Shown: positions 26,365 through 35,372, counted from the first letter of the stretch. The stretch: DNA of 64,000 nucleotides from DATFDN01 sp963830565 (GCA_963830565.1 CAWHMO010000014.1:1-64000); one strand, 5' to 3'. The notes: generated by a model from the letters alone, not told the origin. Translations and numbers: made by a program.

Positions 26365-27480
26365 ATGACCGTGACGGTCCTGGAGCGCAACGCCGACCTC
26401 GGCACTCAGAGCCTGCTCGGCTACGTCGATTGCGACGTGCATCTCTATCCGAGCAAGGGGGGCGCGGAGTTCGACCCGTTCCTCTCCGAACGCTGGCGCC
26501 AGCACCGCCGGACCGTCGGCGGGCGCGCGCGACAGGCGCTGGCCGGCACCGCCAACTATCCGCGCATGTCGCCCGAGGTGGGAATGCGGGTCGATGCGTG
26601 GCCACCTGGGGGCGGGATTCCGGGCTCCGATCTCGATTTCGTGCGCGAGCAGCTTTTGGACGCGTTCGGGGCGGCATACGGGGTGATCCTGCCGCTGGTC
26701 GGGCGCTGCTCGGACGAGCGGAACCTGGAGTTCGGCGCGGCGATGTGCGGCGCGGTGAATGAGTGGCAGGCTGCCACGTGGTGCGACCGCGAGCCGCGCC
26801 TGAAGGCCTCGGTGCAGATCCCGGTCGAGTACGAGAAAGCGGCGATCGCCGAGATCGAGCGTCGCGCCGGCGATCGGCGCTTCGTGCAGGTGCAGATCCC
26901 GCCGCGCGGGTTGGAGCCGCTGGGCCGCCGCCGCTACTGGCCGATCCTGGAGGCGTGCGCCGCCAACGGCCTCCCCATCGCGCTGCACCTCGGCGGCACC
27001 AGCGGGCATCCCTCGACGGGCGGCGGCTGGCCGTCCTTCTACCACGAGGAGCACCACAGCTACGTCCAAAGCATGGAGGCGCTGGTCACCAGCCTGGTAG
27101 TAGAGGGCGCGTTCGAGCACATCCCCAAGCTGCGGATGGTGCTGGTGGAGGGCGGCTTCGCCTGGCTGCCGTCGCTGAGCTGGCGACTCGACAAGCATTT
27201 CCGCCGGTTGCGCGAGGAGGTGCCGCACCTGAAGCGGTTGCCGTCCGAATACATCCACGAGCATGTCTGGGTGACGACGCAGCCGATCGAGGAACCGGAG
27301 CGGCCGGACGACCTGCTGGCAACGATCGAGTGGATCGGCTGGGATCGGGTGATGTTCTCGACCGACTACCCGCACTGGGATCAGGACGACCCGCGCCACG
27401 CCTTCAAGGTGCAGCTTCCCGAGCAGGGGCGGCAGCGCATCTTCCGCGACAATGCGATGGCGTTCTACGGGTTGGGATGA
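26365..27480 (+). CDS. Amidohydrolase-2 family TIM-barrel hydrolase, pair 2 member B
   Basis: The 371-residue product is the paralogue of 5705-6814. It carries DCDVHLYPSKGG near the N-terminus, IALHLGGTSGHPS in the middle and FSTDYPHWDQDD near the C-terminus. The start ATG 26365 follows AAGGAG. As in pair 1, this member is longer than its partner and shares the VNEWQAATW segment, so two A+B units exist in the window. Whether A and B form one complex or act in sequence cannot be told. Confidence 0.87.
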   Translation: MTVTVLERNADLGTQSLLGYVDCDVHLYPSKGGAEFDPFLSERWRQHRRTVGGRARQALAGTANYPRMSPEVGMRVDAWPPGGGIPGSDLDFVREQLLDAFGAAYGVILPLVGRCSDERNLEFGAAMCGAVNEWQAATWCDREPRLKASVQIPVEYEKAAIAEIERRAGDRRFVQVQIPPRGLEPLGRRRYWPILEACAANGLPIALHLGGTSGHPSTGGGWPSFYHEEHHSYVQSMEALVTSLVVEGAFEHIPKLRMVLVEGGFAWLPSLSWRLDKHFRRLREEVPHLKRLPSEYIHEHVWVTTQPIEEPERPDDLLATIEWIGWDRVMFSTDYPHWDQDDPRHAFKVQLPEQGRQRIFRDNAMAFYGLG

Positions 27481-27485
27481 CCCCG

Positions 27486-27613
27486 CCCTCACCCGCCGCG
27501 CACGGGCGCGGCGACCTCTCCCGCAGCGCGGGAGAGGTGGACCGGGCGCCGCATTGCTTCACCTCTCCCGCCTCGCGGGAGAGGTCGGCATGCGTCAGTA
27601 TGCCGGGTGAGGG
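27486..27613. repeat. Nested palindromic (REP-like) repeat
   Basis: Two perfect hairpins with 11-bp stems and 3-base loops (ACCTCTCCCGC at 27514-27538 and again at 27561-27585) lie inside an outer inverted repeat CCCTCACCCG (27486-27495) / CGGGTGAGGG (27604-27613). The block fills the gap between the amidohydrolase pair and the Rieske gene. Its 3' edge is seven bases from the Rieske start codon. It could act as terminator, attenuator or mRNA stabiliser, or be a dispersed genomic repeat. Confidence 0.85.
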
Positions 27614-27619
27614 CGGCGC

Positions 27620-28033
27620 GTGACCCGTCACGTCGTCGCCGCCGTGGGCGAGATCGCGTCGGGCACGTGCAAGATCGTCGCCGTCAAGGGCCGCGAGATC
27701 GGCGTCTTCCTCGTCAACGGCGAGTATTTCGCGCTGTTCAACCGCTGCCCGCACGAGGGCGCGCCGCTGTGCCGCGGGCGGCTGTTCGCGGCCATGGAGG
27801 CCGACCGACCGGGCCAGTATCGCCTGAGCCGGCGGGGCGAGATGCTGCGCTGCCCATGGCACGGCTGGGAGTTCGACATCCGCACCGGCCAGTCCTGGTG
27901 CGAGCCCGACGGGGTGAAGGCGCGCACCTATAGTGTCAGCGTGGAGCCGGGCGAGACGCTCGCCAGGGGTCCGTTCGTGGCCGAGACCGTCCCGGTCTCG
28001 GTCGAGCACGACTATGTCGTCGTGGACGTGTGA
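27620..28033 (+). CDS. Small Rieske [2Fe-2S] ferredoxin-like protein
   Basis: The 137-residue protein is a single Rieske domain. The cluster ligands are C43 and H45 in CPHEGAP and C78 and H81 in CPWHGWEFD. Such proteins pass electrons to oxygenases. No oxygenase subunit adjoins it. The start is GTG 27620, placed just after the palindromic repeat with no obvious ribosome site beyond the GGGCGG of the repeat edge. It follows the amidohydrolase pair in the same orientation. Confidence 0.88.
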   Translation: MTRHVVAAVGEIASGTCKIVAVKGREIGVFLVNGEYFALFNRCPHEGAPLCRGRLFAAMEADRPGQYRLSRRGEMLRCPWHGWEFDIRTGQSWCEPDGVKARTYSVSVEPGETLARGPFVAETVPVSVEHDYVVVDV

Positions 28034-28104
28034 CGGGCCTTGAGTTGCGTCCTGGCTGCCCGCCCGGTACGTTCCTCCGAACCAAGGCATGACGGAGGAT
28101 GACA

Positions 28105-28533
28105 ATGGCGAACTCTTATTCCGGCGCCTGCTTCTGCGGAAGCGTCACGATCGAGGTCCGGGGCGAGCCGGAGGTCATGGGCTACTGCCATTGCAACTCT
28201 TGCCGATCCTGGTCGGCCTCGCCCGTGAACGCGTTCTCATTGTGGAAGCCCGAGAACGTGACGGTGACGAAAGGGGAAGATCAGATCGGCACCTATGCCA
28301 AGACAGAGGTGAGCCACCGGCAGTTCTGCCGCCAGTGCGGGGGTCATGTCATGGCGAAACATCCGACTTTCGGAATGGTGGACGTGTTCGCCGCCACGAT
28401 CCCGGATTTCCCCTTCAAGCCGGCGTTGCACGTCAACTACGGCGAGAAGGTGCTGCCGATTCCGGATGGCCTGCCGAAGTTCCGCGATTTTCCCGAGCCG
28501 TTCGGCGGCTCAGGCGAAATGGTGCCGGAGTAG
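28105..28533 (+). CDS. GFA-family protein (glutathione-dependent formaldehyde-activating-like)
   Basis: The 142-residue protein has the zinc cysteines of the GFA fold: ACFCGSVTIEV, CHCNSCR and CRQCGGHVM. Members include Gfa and centromere protein V-like proteins, and many have unknown substrates. The ATG at 28105 is preferred over 28099 because CGGAGG at 28092-28097 is correctly spaced only for the second. The next gene starts 5 bases after its stop. Confidence 0.85.
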   Translation: MANSYSGACFCGSVTIEVRGEPEVMGYCHCNSCRSWSASPVNAFSLWKPENVTVTKGEDQIGTYAKTEVSHRQFCRQCGGHVMAKHPTFGMVDVFAATIPDFPFKPALHVNYGEKVLPIPDGLPKFRDFPEPFGGSGEMVPE

Positions 28534-28537
28534 CGGC

Positions 28538-28939
28538 ATGAGCGGGACCAGCCGCACGGAACAAGGCCGGGCGATGCGGCGTCGGCTGATGGGCGAGGCC
28601 TATGCCGACCGCATCGACAAGACCGTGTACGACGACCCGATCATGAGGAAGTTCGGGGAGATCGCCGTCGAGAACGTGTTCGGCGGGCTGTGGACCCGCC
28701 CCGGACTCGACGTGAAGACCCGGACGCTGATCTGCGTCATCTCCGATACGGTGATGGGCCGGGAGGCGGAGCTGGCGATCCATCTGCGCATGGCACGCCG
28801 CGAGGGCTGGAGCGAGGAGGAATTGGTCGAGTCCCTGCTGCACCTCTCCGGCTATTGCGGCCTGCCCCTTGTGCGCGAGGCGCTGATCGTGGCGCGCAAA
28901 GTGTTCACGGAGATGCAGGCGGAGACCTCGGGGCACTGA
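28538..28939 (+). CDS. Carboxymuconolactone decarboxylase / AhpD-like protein
   Basis: The 133-residue all-helical product contains the CMD domain pattern LDVKTRTLICVISDTVMGRE...LAIHLRMARREGWSEEEL followed by SGYCGLPLVREAL. PcaC-type members act in the protocatechuate pathway, while AhpD-type members have a CxxC that is absent here. The start ATG 28538 is four bases after the GFA stop, so they are co-transcribed. True decarboxylase activity is not assured. Confidence 0.8.
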   Translation: MSGTSRTEQGRAMRRRLMGEAYADRIDKTVYDDPIMRKFGEIAVENVFGGLWTRPGLDVKTRTLICVISDTVMGREAELAIHLRMARREGWSEEELVESLLHLSGYCGLPLVREALIVARKVFTEMQAETSGH

Positions 28940-28951
28940 ATCGCACGACGC

Positions 28952-29527
28952 ATGACGATCCTTGAGCGCGGATGGCTCGCCCCGGCCGCCGCCGCGATCC
29001 TGAGCCTGTCGGCGCCGGCCGCCGGAGCCGCGCAACTCGCCGGGGTGACGCTGCCGGACACGACGACGCTCGGCGGCACCGAGCTTCGTCTGAACGGCAT
29101 CGCCCTGCGCACCTATTCGTGGCTTCGCATACATATCTATGTGGCTGGGCTCTATGTCGAACACCCCAGCCACGACGCCGCTTCCATCCTCGATTCACCC
29201 GAGGACAAGCTGCTCGTGTTCCACTTCGTCCACGACGTGGATGCCAGCAGTGCCCGCAAAGCCTGGCGCGACGGCTTCGAGCAGAACTGCCTACCGCCCT
29301 GTCGGCTCGCGCCAGCCGATGTGCGGCGCTTCCTCGCCGCCGTTCCGCCGATACGCGCCGGCGATCTCAGCACGCTGGCTTTCGGGCCAGGAGGCCTGAC
29401 GATAACGCTGAACGGGCAGAGGGTGGGCACCATCACCGACCCCGCCTTCAATCGCGCCGTCCTCCTGACGCTCCTCGGTCCCAATCCGCCCTCAGCTATG
29501 CTGAAGCGGGAGTTGCTTGGCGGCTGA
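28952..29527 (+). CDS. Secreted chalcone isomerase-like protein
   Basis: The 191-residue product starts with a signal peptide (about residues 1-28, cleavage near AGAAQ). The rest resembles the chalcone-isomerase-like fold of bacteria: LAGVTLPDTTTLGGTELRLNG, RTYSWLRIHIYVAGLYVEHP and KAWRDGFEQN. These periplasmic proteins bind small molecules or fatty acids; catalytic isomerase activity is doubtful. It ends the rightward run of genes and overlaps the tail of the leftward LLM gene by about 30 bases. Confidence 0.75.
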   Translation: MTILERGWLAPAAAAILSLSAPAAGAAQLAGVTLPDTTTLGGTELRLNGIALRTYSWLRIHIYVAGLYVEHPSHDAASILDSPEDKLLVFHFVHDVDASSARKAWRDGFEQNCLPPCRLAPADVRRFLAAVPPIRAGDLSTLAFGPGGLTITLNGQRVGTITDPAFNRAVLLTLLGPNPPSAMLKRELLGG

Positions 29528-30557
29528 GGGCCGCTGCCTGGGCCATCACCTCGATCGCCTCGGGCTGACGAGAACGCACGGTCAGCGCCGTCGCCCCTGA
29601 CCCCTCCCACGCGCGATAGCGCTCGCGGATGCGCTCGGGCGGGCCGACCAGGGACCGGAGATCCACGAAGTCGTCGGGCACGGCGGCGATCGCCTCGTCC
29701 TTGCGGCCGGCGAGGTAGAGTTCCTGGATGCGGCCGGCCTCGGCCGCGAAGCCCCGGCGGACCATCATCTCCTTATGGAAGTTGACGTTGCGGGCGCCCA
29801 TGCCGCCGACATAGAGCGCGACCTCGGGCTTCAGTTTCGCGAGCGCCGCCTTCACGTCGGCATCCACGGCGACATGGACCGATGCGTGGATCTCCAGGTC
29901 GCGCAGGGACTTGCCGTCCCCGGCGCGGCGGAAGCCTTCCTCCAGCCAGGGCAGGTATTCCGGCAGCGAGCCGGGCACGAAGCCCATCGGCAGCCAGCCG
30001 TCGGCGATCTCGGCAGTGAGCTTCACCATCGCCTCGGTCCCGGTGCCGAGGAAGATCGGGATCGCCGGGTTCATGTGCAGGATCGACTTGAGCGGCTTGC
30101 CAAGTCCCGCCGCGCCGGGGCCGGTATAGGGCAGGCTGATCTCGCGCCCTTCATGCGTGACCGGTGCCTCGCGACGCAGGATCTTGCGCATGATCTGCAC
30201 ATAGTCCTTCACGCGGTAATAGGGGCGGCCCCAGGGCTGGCCGTACCAGCCCTCCACGATCTGCGGGCCGGAGACACCGAGCCCGGCGATGAAGCGATTG
30301 CCGCCGGCCAGCGCATCGACCGTCGCGGCGCACATCGCGGCGTTGGCCGGGGTGCGCGCGGCGAGCTGCATGACGCCGGTGCCGAGCCGGATGCGGCTGG
30401 TGTGCGCCGCGAGGAATGCGAGCGGGGTCACGGCGTCGGAGCCGTACGCCTCGGCGGTCCAGACCGTGTCGTATCCGAGCTCCTCGGCGCGCTGCACGAG
30501 CTTGACCGGCAGATCGAGGCTGCCGCCCGAATAGCCGATCGCCAGGCCGAGCTTCAT
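29496..30557 (-). CDS. LLM-class flavin-dependent oxidoreductase (F420-type subgroup likely)
   Basis: The 353-residue protein has the barrel motifs LGLAIGYSGG, ELGYDTVWTAEAYGSDAVTPL, LGTGVMQLAARTP and FIAGLGVSGPQIVEGWYGQP. The last closely follows the F420-dependent LLM subgroup. Its start overlaps the MmgE/PrpD stop by four bases, so it is the last gene of a leftward operon. Substrate unknown. Confidence 0.86.
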   Translation of the reverse strand: MKLGLAIGYSGGSLDLPVKLVQRAEELGYDTVWTAEAYGSDAVTPLAFLAAHTSRIRLGTGVMQLAARTPANAAMCAATVDALAGGNRFIAGLGVSGPQIVEGWYGQPWGRPYYRVKDYVQIMRKILRREAPVTHEGREISLPYTGPGAAGLGKPLKSILHMNPAIPIFLGTGTEAMVKLTAEIADGWLPMGFVPGSLPEYLPWLEEGFRRAGDGKSLRDLEIHASVHVAVDADVKAALAKLKPEVALYVGGMGARNVNFHKEMMVRRGFAAEAGRIQELYLAGRKDEAIAAVPDDFVDLRSLVGPPERIRERYRAWEGSGATALTVRSRQPEAIEVMAQAAALSRQATPASA

Positions 30558-31933
30558 CGGTCAGACCTCTCGGCCGCGCAGAGCGCCATCATGGTGCCGA
30601 TATCGGGAAGCTCGTCCAGCCGCGCGACCTGAGCCGCGAGGTCGCGGGCGCGAGGCCCGATGACCGGCTCCGCCAGCGCGGCGAACTTCGCCTCGATGCG
30701 GCCTCCCTGCTCGGCGACATCGGAGGCGGGCTTGCCGGCATCGTGGCGGGCCTCGAGCACGGTGCCGTCGGCGAGTGTGACCCGCAGTTCGGCCAGCGTG
30801 TGCGTGCCGCTTGGGACAAAGTCGATCTCCACTTTGTCGCGCAGCGCGACCAGGCGCGGATCGGCGGCGGTCACTTCCGAGTAGCTGGCGAGCGCGCCGG
30901 TCTCGATCCCCGCGAGCGCCATCGCGGTGGTCAGGCGCAGGCTGAACTTGGCTTCCAGCCCAGTGCGCGGGGCGAGGATGTTGCACACGCGATCACACGC
31001 CTCATTCAGCGTGAGGTGGATGCGAGCGATGCGGTCGGGGCTGAGATGGTGCTGTTCGCGCAGACCGCGCGCGGCCTCGATCGGGGCGTGCGTCAGGTAG
31101 CAGGCGGCATGGTACTTGAACAGGTTGTCGCGGATGTGGAACCCGTCCGGCGGCTCGGTCAGGGCGCGCTCGGGATGGAAGTCGGGACTGTGGGTGCGGG
31201 CGAAGCCTTGCGCGCATTCGATCGCGTCGGTGCGGCTGGTGAAGCCGCGCGCGGCGAGGCGGGCGGCGCGCAGGCCGTTGGCGGAGGCACGTCCGGCGTG
31301 CAGCGGCTTGCACATCGTGCCGAACATCGATTTCAGCCCGGCGGCTTGCGTCGCGGCGATGCCGATCGCGGTCGCGAACCGCTCGGCGTCCAGCTTCAAC
31401 AGGTGCGCGCAGGCAGCGGCGGCGCCGAGGCAGCCCACGGTCGCGGTGGCGTGGAAGCCGAGCCCGTCATAGTGGCCGGGCGCGATCATGCGGCCGACGC
31501 GGCAGGCGAACTCATAGCCCGCGACGAAGGCGGCGATCACGTCCGCGCCCGAGGCGCCGCGTGCCTCGGCGAGCGCGAGCAGGCCCGGCAGAATGGCGAC
31601 CGAGGGATGGCCGGGCATCGCCATGTTCACGTCGTCAAAATCGAGCGCGTGGCCAGCCGCGCCGTTGACCAGCGCTGCTGCGGGCGCGGGCAGACGTGCG
31701 GTATGGCCGATGACGGTGGCGACCGGGGTGCCGCCATCCTCGGCCAGGTCGGCGAGCAGGAGACGGGTCAGCTCGTCATCGGCGCCGGCCAGGGCGCAGC
31801 CGAGCGTGTCGAGGATGCATTGCCGGGCGAGCGCGCGGACGTCGCTGGGCAGCGCATCATGGCGGATGGCGCGCGCCTGGGCCACGAGGGTCGCGGTGAG
31901 GTCCTGCGCCTGGATGTCGGTCACGATGTTCAT
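30554..31933 (-). CDS. MmgE/PrpD family protein
   Basis: The 459-residue protein belongs to the family that includes 2-methylcitrate dehydratase PrpD and cis-aconitate decarboxylase. Typical segments are CILDTLGCALAGADDE near the N-terminus, NGAAGHALDFDDVN at about residue 95, and FKYHAACYLTHAPIEA in the centre. Absence of prpB/prpC nearby argues against a methylcitrate role. Its neighbours are an enoyl-CoA hydratase upstream and an LLM oxidoreductase downstream, pointing to acid or CoA-ester catabolism. Confidence 0.88.
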   Translation of the reverse strand: MNIVTDIQAQDLTATLVAQARAIRHDALPSDVRALARQCILDTLGCALAGADDELTRLLLADLAEDGGTPVATVIGHTARLPAPAAALVNGAAGHALDFDDVNMAMPGHPSVAILPGLLALAEARGASGADVIAAFVAGYEFACRVGRMIAPGHYDGLGFHATATVGCLGAAAACAHLLKLDAERFATAIGIAATQAAGLKSMFGTMCKPLHAGRASANGLRAARLAARGFTSRTDAIECAQGFARTHSPDFHPERALTEPPDGFHIRDNLFKYHAACYLTHAPIEAARGLREQHHLSPDRIARIHLTLNEACDRVCNILAPRTGLEAKFSLRLTTAMALAGIETGALASYSEVTAADPRLVALRDKVEIDFVPSGTHTLAELRVTLADGTVLEARHDAGKPASDVAEQGGRIEAKFAALAEPVIGPRARDLAAQVARLDELPDIGTMMALCAAERSDR

Positions 31934-31936
31934 GGA

Positions 31937-32731
31937 TCACCGTCCCTGGAAGTCCGGCTTGCGCTTCTCGTTGAAGGCGCGGATGCCCTCGCGGCGGTCC
32001 TCGGTCGGGACCATGCGGTTATACGCCTCGATCTCGAACATCATGGCGCTGCGCAGGTCCATGTTCAGGCCCTGGTTGACCGATTGCTTGATCTGGCGCG
32101 TCGAGATGGGCGCGTTGGCGCTGATCGTGGCCGCGATCTCCAGCGCGTCGGCCAGCAGGCTGTCGGACTTGCAGACCCGGTTGACCATGCCCCATTCGGC
32201 GGCCTGTGCGACGGTGAAGGGCTTGCCGGTCAGCATGATCTCCTTCGCCCGCCGCGCGCCGACCGCGCGGGGCAGGTTCTGCGTGCCGCCGGCGCCGGGC
32301 ATGATGCCGAGCGTGACCTCGGTCAGCGCGAAGCGCGCCGTCTCGGCGGCGTAGATGAAGTCGCAGCAGAGCGCGATCTCCAGCCCGCCGGCATAGGCGG
32401 CGCCGTTGACGGCGGCGATCACCGGCACCGGGCAGTCGATGATGGCGCGGATGGCGCGCTCGAAGATCAGGTGCTGGTCCTGCCACTGCGCATCGGTCAT
32501 GCCGTTGCGCTCCTTCAGGTCGCCCCCGGCGCAGAAGGCGCGCGAGCCGGCGCCGGTGACGACGATGCAACGCTGCCCGCCGGGCGCGGCGTTGAAGCCG
32601 TCGAACGCGGCGAGCAAGTCGAGGCCCATTTGCGTGTTCATGGCATTGGCGGCATCGGGGCGGTTCAGCGTGACCAGCACGGTGTGCGGTCGGGGCTGCT
32701 CGATGCGCAGCGTCTCGAAGCCGTCGCTCAT
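31937..32731 (-). CDS. Enoyl-CoA hydratase/isomerase family protein
   Basis: The 264-residue crotonase-fold protein starts at ATG 32731. It shows the oxyanion-hole segments RAFCAGGDLKER and NGAAYAGGLEIALCCDF, and the catalytic-region sequence LTEVTLGIMPGAGGTQNLPR, which carries Glu residues suited to hydratase activity. It precedes the MmgE/PrpD gene by only three bases and probably acts in the same pathway. Confidence 0.9.
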   Translation of the reverse strand: MSDGFETLRIEQPRPHTVLVTLNRPDAANAMNTQMGLDLLAAFDGFNAAPGGQRCIVVTGAGSRAFCAGGDLKERNGMTDAQWQDQHLIFERAIRAIIDCPVPVIAAVNGAAYAGGLEIALCCDFIYAAETARFALTEVTLGIMPGAGGTQNLPRAVGARRAKEIMLTGKPFTVAQAAEWGMVNRVCKSDSLLADALEIAATISANAPISTRQIKQSVNQGLNMDLRSAMMFEIEAYNRMVPTEDRREGIRAFNEKRKPDFQGR

Positions 32732-32757
32732 GGTCGCTCCCCCTGATCGCGGCCAAG

Positions 32758-33879
32758 TCAAGCAGGTCGCAGGGCCGACGTCACGCGGCCGGCGAACCCG
32801 TCCACGGCGGCGGGGTCGATCCAGCGCATGACGGCGACGATGCCCGTTGGGGGATCGACCCAGATCTGGTTGCCGCCCGCGCCCACGGCGAAGAAGCTGG
32901 CCGGGGAGGCGCTGGGGACGCGGGCGCGGTCGGTGTTGAGCCACCAGAGGAACCCGTACGCCGGGTTCAGCGCACAGGGGGTCAGCGATTGGGTGATCCA
33001 GGATTCCGGCAGCAGGCGATGCCCGCCCCAGTCACCCCGGCGCAGCATCAGCAGCCCGATGCGCGCCTGGTCCTCGGCATGCATCTCGATGCCGCCGCCC
33101 CAGTGCGATCCGCCAGAGACCGACTCCACCAGGCGCCCGTCGATCTCGACCGACGATGTGCGGTAGCCGTGCCAAGCCCAGTCATCGGACGCACCGATCG
33201 GGCGCATGATGCGCTCGGCGAAAATCTCGGGCAATGGGCGGCGGAATAGGCGCAGCAGGGCGAGCGACAGGCGGTTCACCCGGACATCGTTGTATTCCCA
33301 GAACCCGCCCGGCGGGCGCAACTCCCGTGTCGTGCCCTTTGTGGCGCCGCGTCCCTCGGTGGCAAGGTTGCGGTTGCGGTCGATCATGTCGGACTTGCCG
33401 AACAGCGTGCCGTCCCACTCGGAGGTCTGCTGGAGCAGGTGACGCCACGTAACGGCGCCGTTGTGAGGGCCATCGAAGCCGCGGTCGTGGATGCGGTGCC
33501 CGACTGGCTCGTCGAGGTCGGGGAGCAGGCCATCGGCCCAGGCGAGGCCGGCAAGCAGGCCGAGACAGCTTTTCGCCACGCTGAAGGTGAAATCGACCTG
33601 CCGCGTATCGCCCCAGGATGCGACCAGGCGGGCGTGGCGCAGAACCAGCCCGTTGGGTGCGCCGCGTGGGCGGATCGGGCCGAGTATCTCGTTGTCGGGC
33701 CGCTTCTCGAAGTGCCCGGCTTCGAGATGCGCGCGCAGGTCGCGCGGCCAGGGCGTCTCGTGCGCAGCGGCGAACCGCACCGCCTCGGCGAGCGCGTCCG
33801 GCTCGAAACCCACCTCGGTCGGTTCCGCGCGTATCCATGCTGGCCTGTGCGATGGAGGCACCCAAGCGTCGTTCGTCAT
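32758..33879 (-). CDS. Serine hydrolase, beta-lactamase/class C-like
   Basis: The 373-residue protein has the S-x-x-K catalytic motif in FTFSVAKSCLGLLAG and a conserved tyrosine-type second motif in FWEYNDVRVNRLSLAL. No signal peptide is evident from the chosen ATG 33879, which precedes MTNDAWVPPSHRPAW, so it is probably a cytoplasmic esterase-like member. It lies 26 bases upstream of the enoyl-CoA hydratase and likely heads the leftward operon. Substrate unknown. Confidence 0.82.
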   Translation of the reverse strand: MTNDAWVPPSHRPAWIRAEPTEVGFEPDALAEAVRFAAAHETPWPRDLRAHLEAGHFEKRPDNEILGPIRPRGAPNGLVLRHARLVASWGDTRQVDFTFSVAKSCLGLLAGLAWADGLLPDLDEPVGHRIHDRGFDGPHNGAVTWRHLLQQTSEWDGTLFGKSDMIDRNRNLATEGRGATKGTTRELRPPGGFWEYNDVRVNRLSLALLRLFRRPLPEIFAERIMRPIGASDDWAWHGYRTSSVEIDGRLVESVSGGSHWGGGIEMHAEDQARIGLLMLRRGDWGGHRLLPESWITQSLTPCALNPAYGFLWWLNTDRARVPSASPASFFAVGAGGNQIWVDPPTGIVAVMRWIDPAAVDGFAGRVTSALRPA

Positions 33880-33991
33880 CTTGCAGTCGATGGACCGCCC
33901 AGAGGGCAGGCGCAAGCCACGCGGCGCCCCGCTGGCGCACGGACCTCGACCGGGCGACACTTCGCGACGAACCGAATGCCGGAGTGCGCCA

Positions 33992-34450
33992 ATGCCGCCG
34001 CTGCCCGAAGCCGACGTCGCGACGCGAGGCTTCTTCATCGAGTGGCTCGAAAGGTTCGCGTCGTATGTGCGGGAGGTGGACTACGCGTCGGCGCGGCGGC
34101 TGTTCCATCCCGACATCCTGGCGTTCGGGACGCATCGCGACGTGATTCCGGGACTTGACGCCTGGGTGAGCGCGCAATGGGACAATGTCTGGCCGAGGAC
34201 GTCGGACTTCCGGTTCGACATCGAGGGCGCGCGCATTCTCGTCTCCGCCGATGCCTCCATGGCGAGCATGGTCGCTACCTGGACGAGCACCGGCTACCAG
34301 CCTGACGGCTCAACCTTCGATCGGCCGGGCCGAGCCACGATGGTGTTCCACAAGGCCGACGGTGCCTGGCTCTGCACTCATTCCCACATGTCGCTCAATC
34401 GCGGGGTGCCGCAGCAGAGCCATGCCAATCGGCCGGTAAAGGCAGGATAG
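33992..34450 (+). CDS. SnoaL/NTF2-like (DUF4440-type) protein
   Basis: The 152-residue product has the cone-shaped NTF2-like fold pattern: a helical N-terminus (FFIEWLERFASYVREVDYASA), RRLFHPDILAFG, and a C-terminal sheet (STFDRPGRATMVFHKADGAWLC-like) ending in THSHMSLNRG. Members bind or isomerise small molecules. The gene is divergent from the serine hydrolase gene with about 110 bases between starts, which must hold both promoters. Confidence 0.8.
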   Translation: MPPLPEADVATRGFFIEWLERFASYVREVDYASARRLFHPDILAFGTHRDVIPGLDAWVSAQWDNVWPRTSDFRFDIEGARILVSADASMASMVATWTSTGYQPDGSTFDRPGRATMVFHKADGAWLCTHSHMSLNRGVPQQSHANRPVKAG

Positions 34451-34520
34451 CCGCACCGGGCGCCGCGCGACGATCGAGAATCGTTGACAGGCGCCGAGCC
34501 CGGCGGGTTTTGTCGGTGCC

Positions 34521-35372
34521 ATGCGGACATATTGGCGGCTATTGGGGCTCCTTCTCGTCATCGTCGGGGCATGGGCACCGGCTGCTGCGCGGGCCCGCGA
34601 CGGGTTTTTCCTGACCAGTGACGGCGTGCGGCTGCATTACCTGGAGGCCGGGCCGCCAACAGGGCGGACGATCGTGCTGGTGCCGGGCTGGACCATGCCG
34701 GCCTGGATCTGGGCGCCGCAGATCGCGGCGTTCTCGCGCGCCTACCACGTCATCGCCTTCGACCCGCGTGGGCAGGGCGAGTCGGACGCGCCGGCGCGCG
34801 GCTACACGCCCGAGCGGCGCGGGCAGGACATCGCGGAGCTGATCGCGCGGCTGCGCACCCCGGTTCTGCTGGTCGGCTGGTCGCTCGGCGTGCTCGATTC
34901 CCTGGCGTACCTCCACCTGCACGGGGATGCGGCGGTGGCCGGGCTGGTGCTGGTGGACAATTCGGTGGGCGAGGAGCCGGCCCCCCCGCCTGGGCGACGC
35001 GGACCGCCGCCCGCCTCGCACGCGCGGTTCATGGCCCGCTTCGTCCGCGCCATGTTCCGCGCGCCGCAGCCGGCGGCCTATCTCGACCGACTGACCGAGG
35101 CCACCCTGCGCACGCCGGAGCCGGCCTGCCGCGCGTTGCTGGCCTATCCGGTGCCCCGCGAGTACTGGCGGGAGGCGGTCTATGCCACCGACAGGCCTCT
35201 GCTGTATGTCGTACGGCCGCGCTTCGCCGCGCAGGCCGCGAATTTGCAGCGCATGCGGCCGAACACGGAGACGGTGGTGTTTCCGACCGCGGGGCATGCG
35301 CTGTTCGTCGATGAACCGAGGCGGTTCGACGCAGTGGTGGAGGAATTCATTCGCGGGCGGGTCTGGCGGTGA
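34521..35372 (+). CDS. Secreted alpha/beta hydrolase
   Basis: The 283-residue protein starts with a signal peptide (residues 1-25, LLGLLLVIVGAWAPAAARA). The alpha/beta hydrolase core has the nucleophile elbow GWSLG with S121, an Asp in DPRGQGESDAP and the terminal His in TAGHALFVDEP. It is probably periplasmic. Its stop overlaps the GTG start of the next gene, so it heads a coupled operon with the membrane spermidine-synthase-like protein and the Tat-exported methyltransferase. Confidence 0.87.
   Translation: MRTYWRLLGLLLVIVGAWAPAAARARDGFFLTSDGVRLHYLEAGPPTGRTIVLVPGWTMPAWIWAPQIAAFSRAYHVIAFDPRGQGESDAPARGYTPERRGQDIAELIARLRTPVLLVGWSLGVLDSLAYLHLHGDAAVAGLVLVDNSVGEEPAPPPGRRGPPPASHARFMARFVRAMFRAPQPAAYLDRLTEATLRTPEPACRALLAYPVPREYWREAVYATDRPLLYVVRPRFAAQAANLQRMRPNTETVVFPTAGHALFVDEPRRFDAVVEEFIRGRVWR

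Noticed and set aside
30743..32746. 667-codon rightward open frame opposite MmgE/PrpD and enoyl-CoA hydratase
   Set aside because: It mirrors the coding pattern of the genes on the other strand and has no motif of its own.
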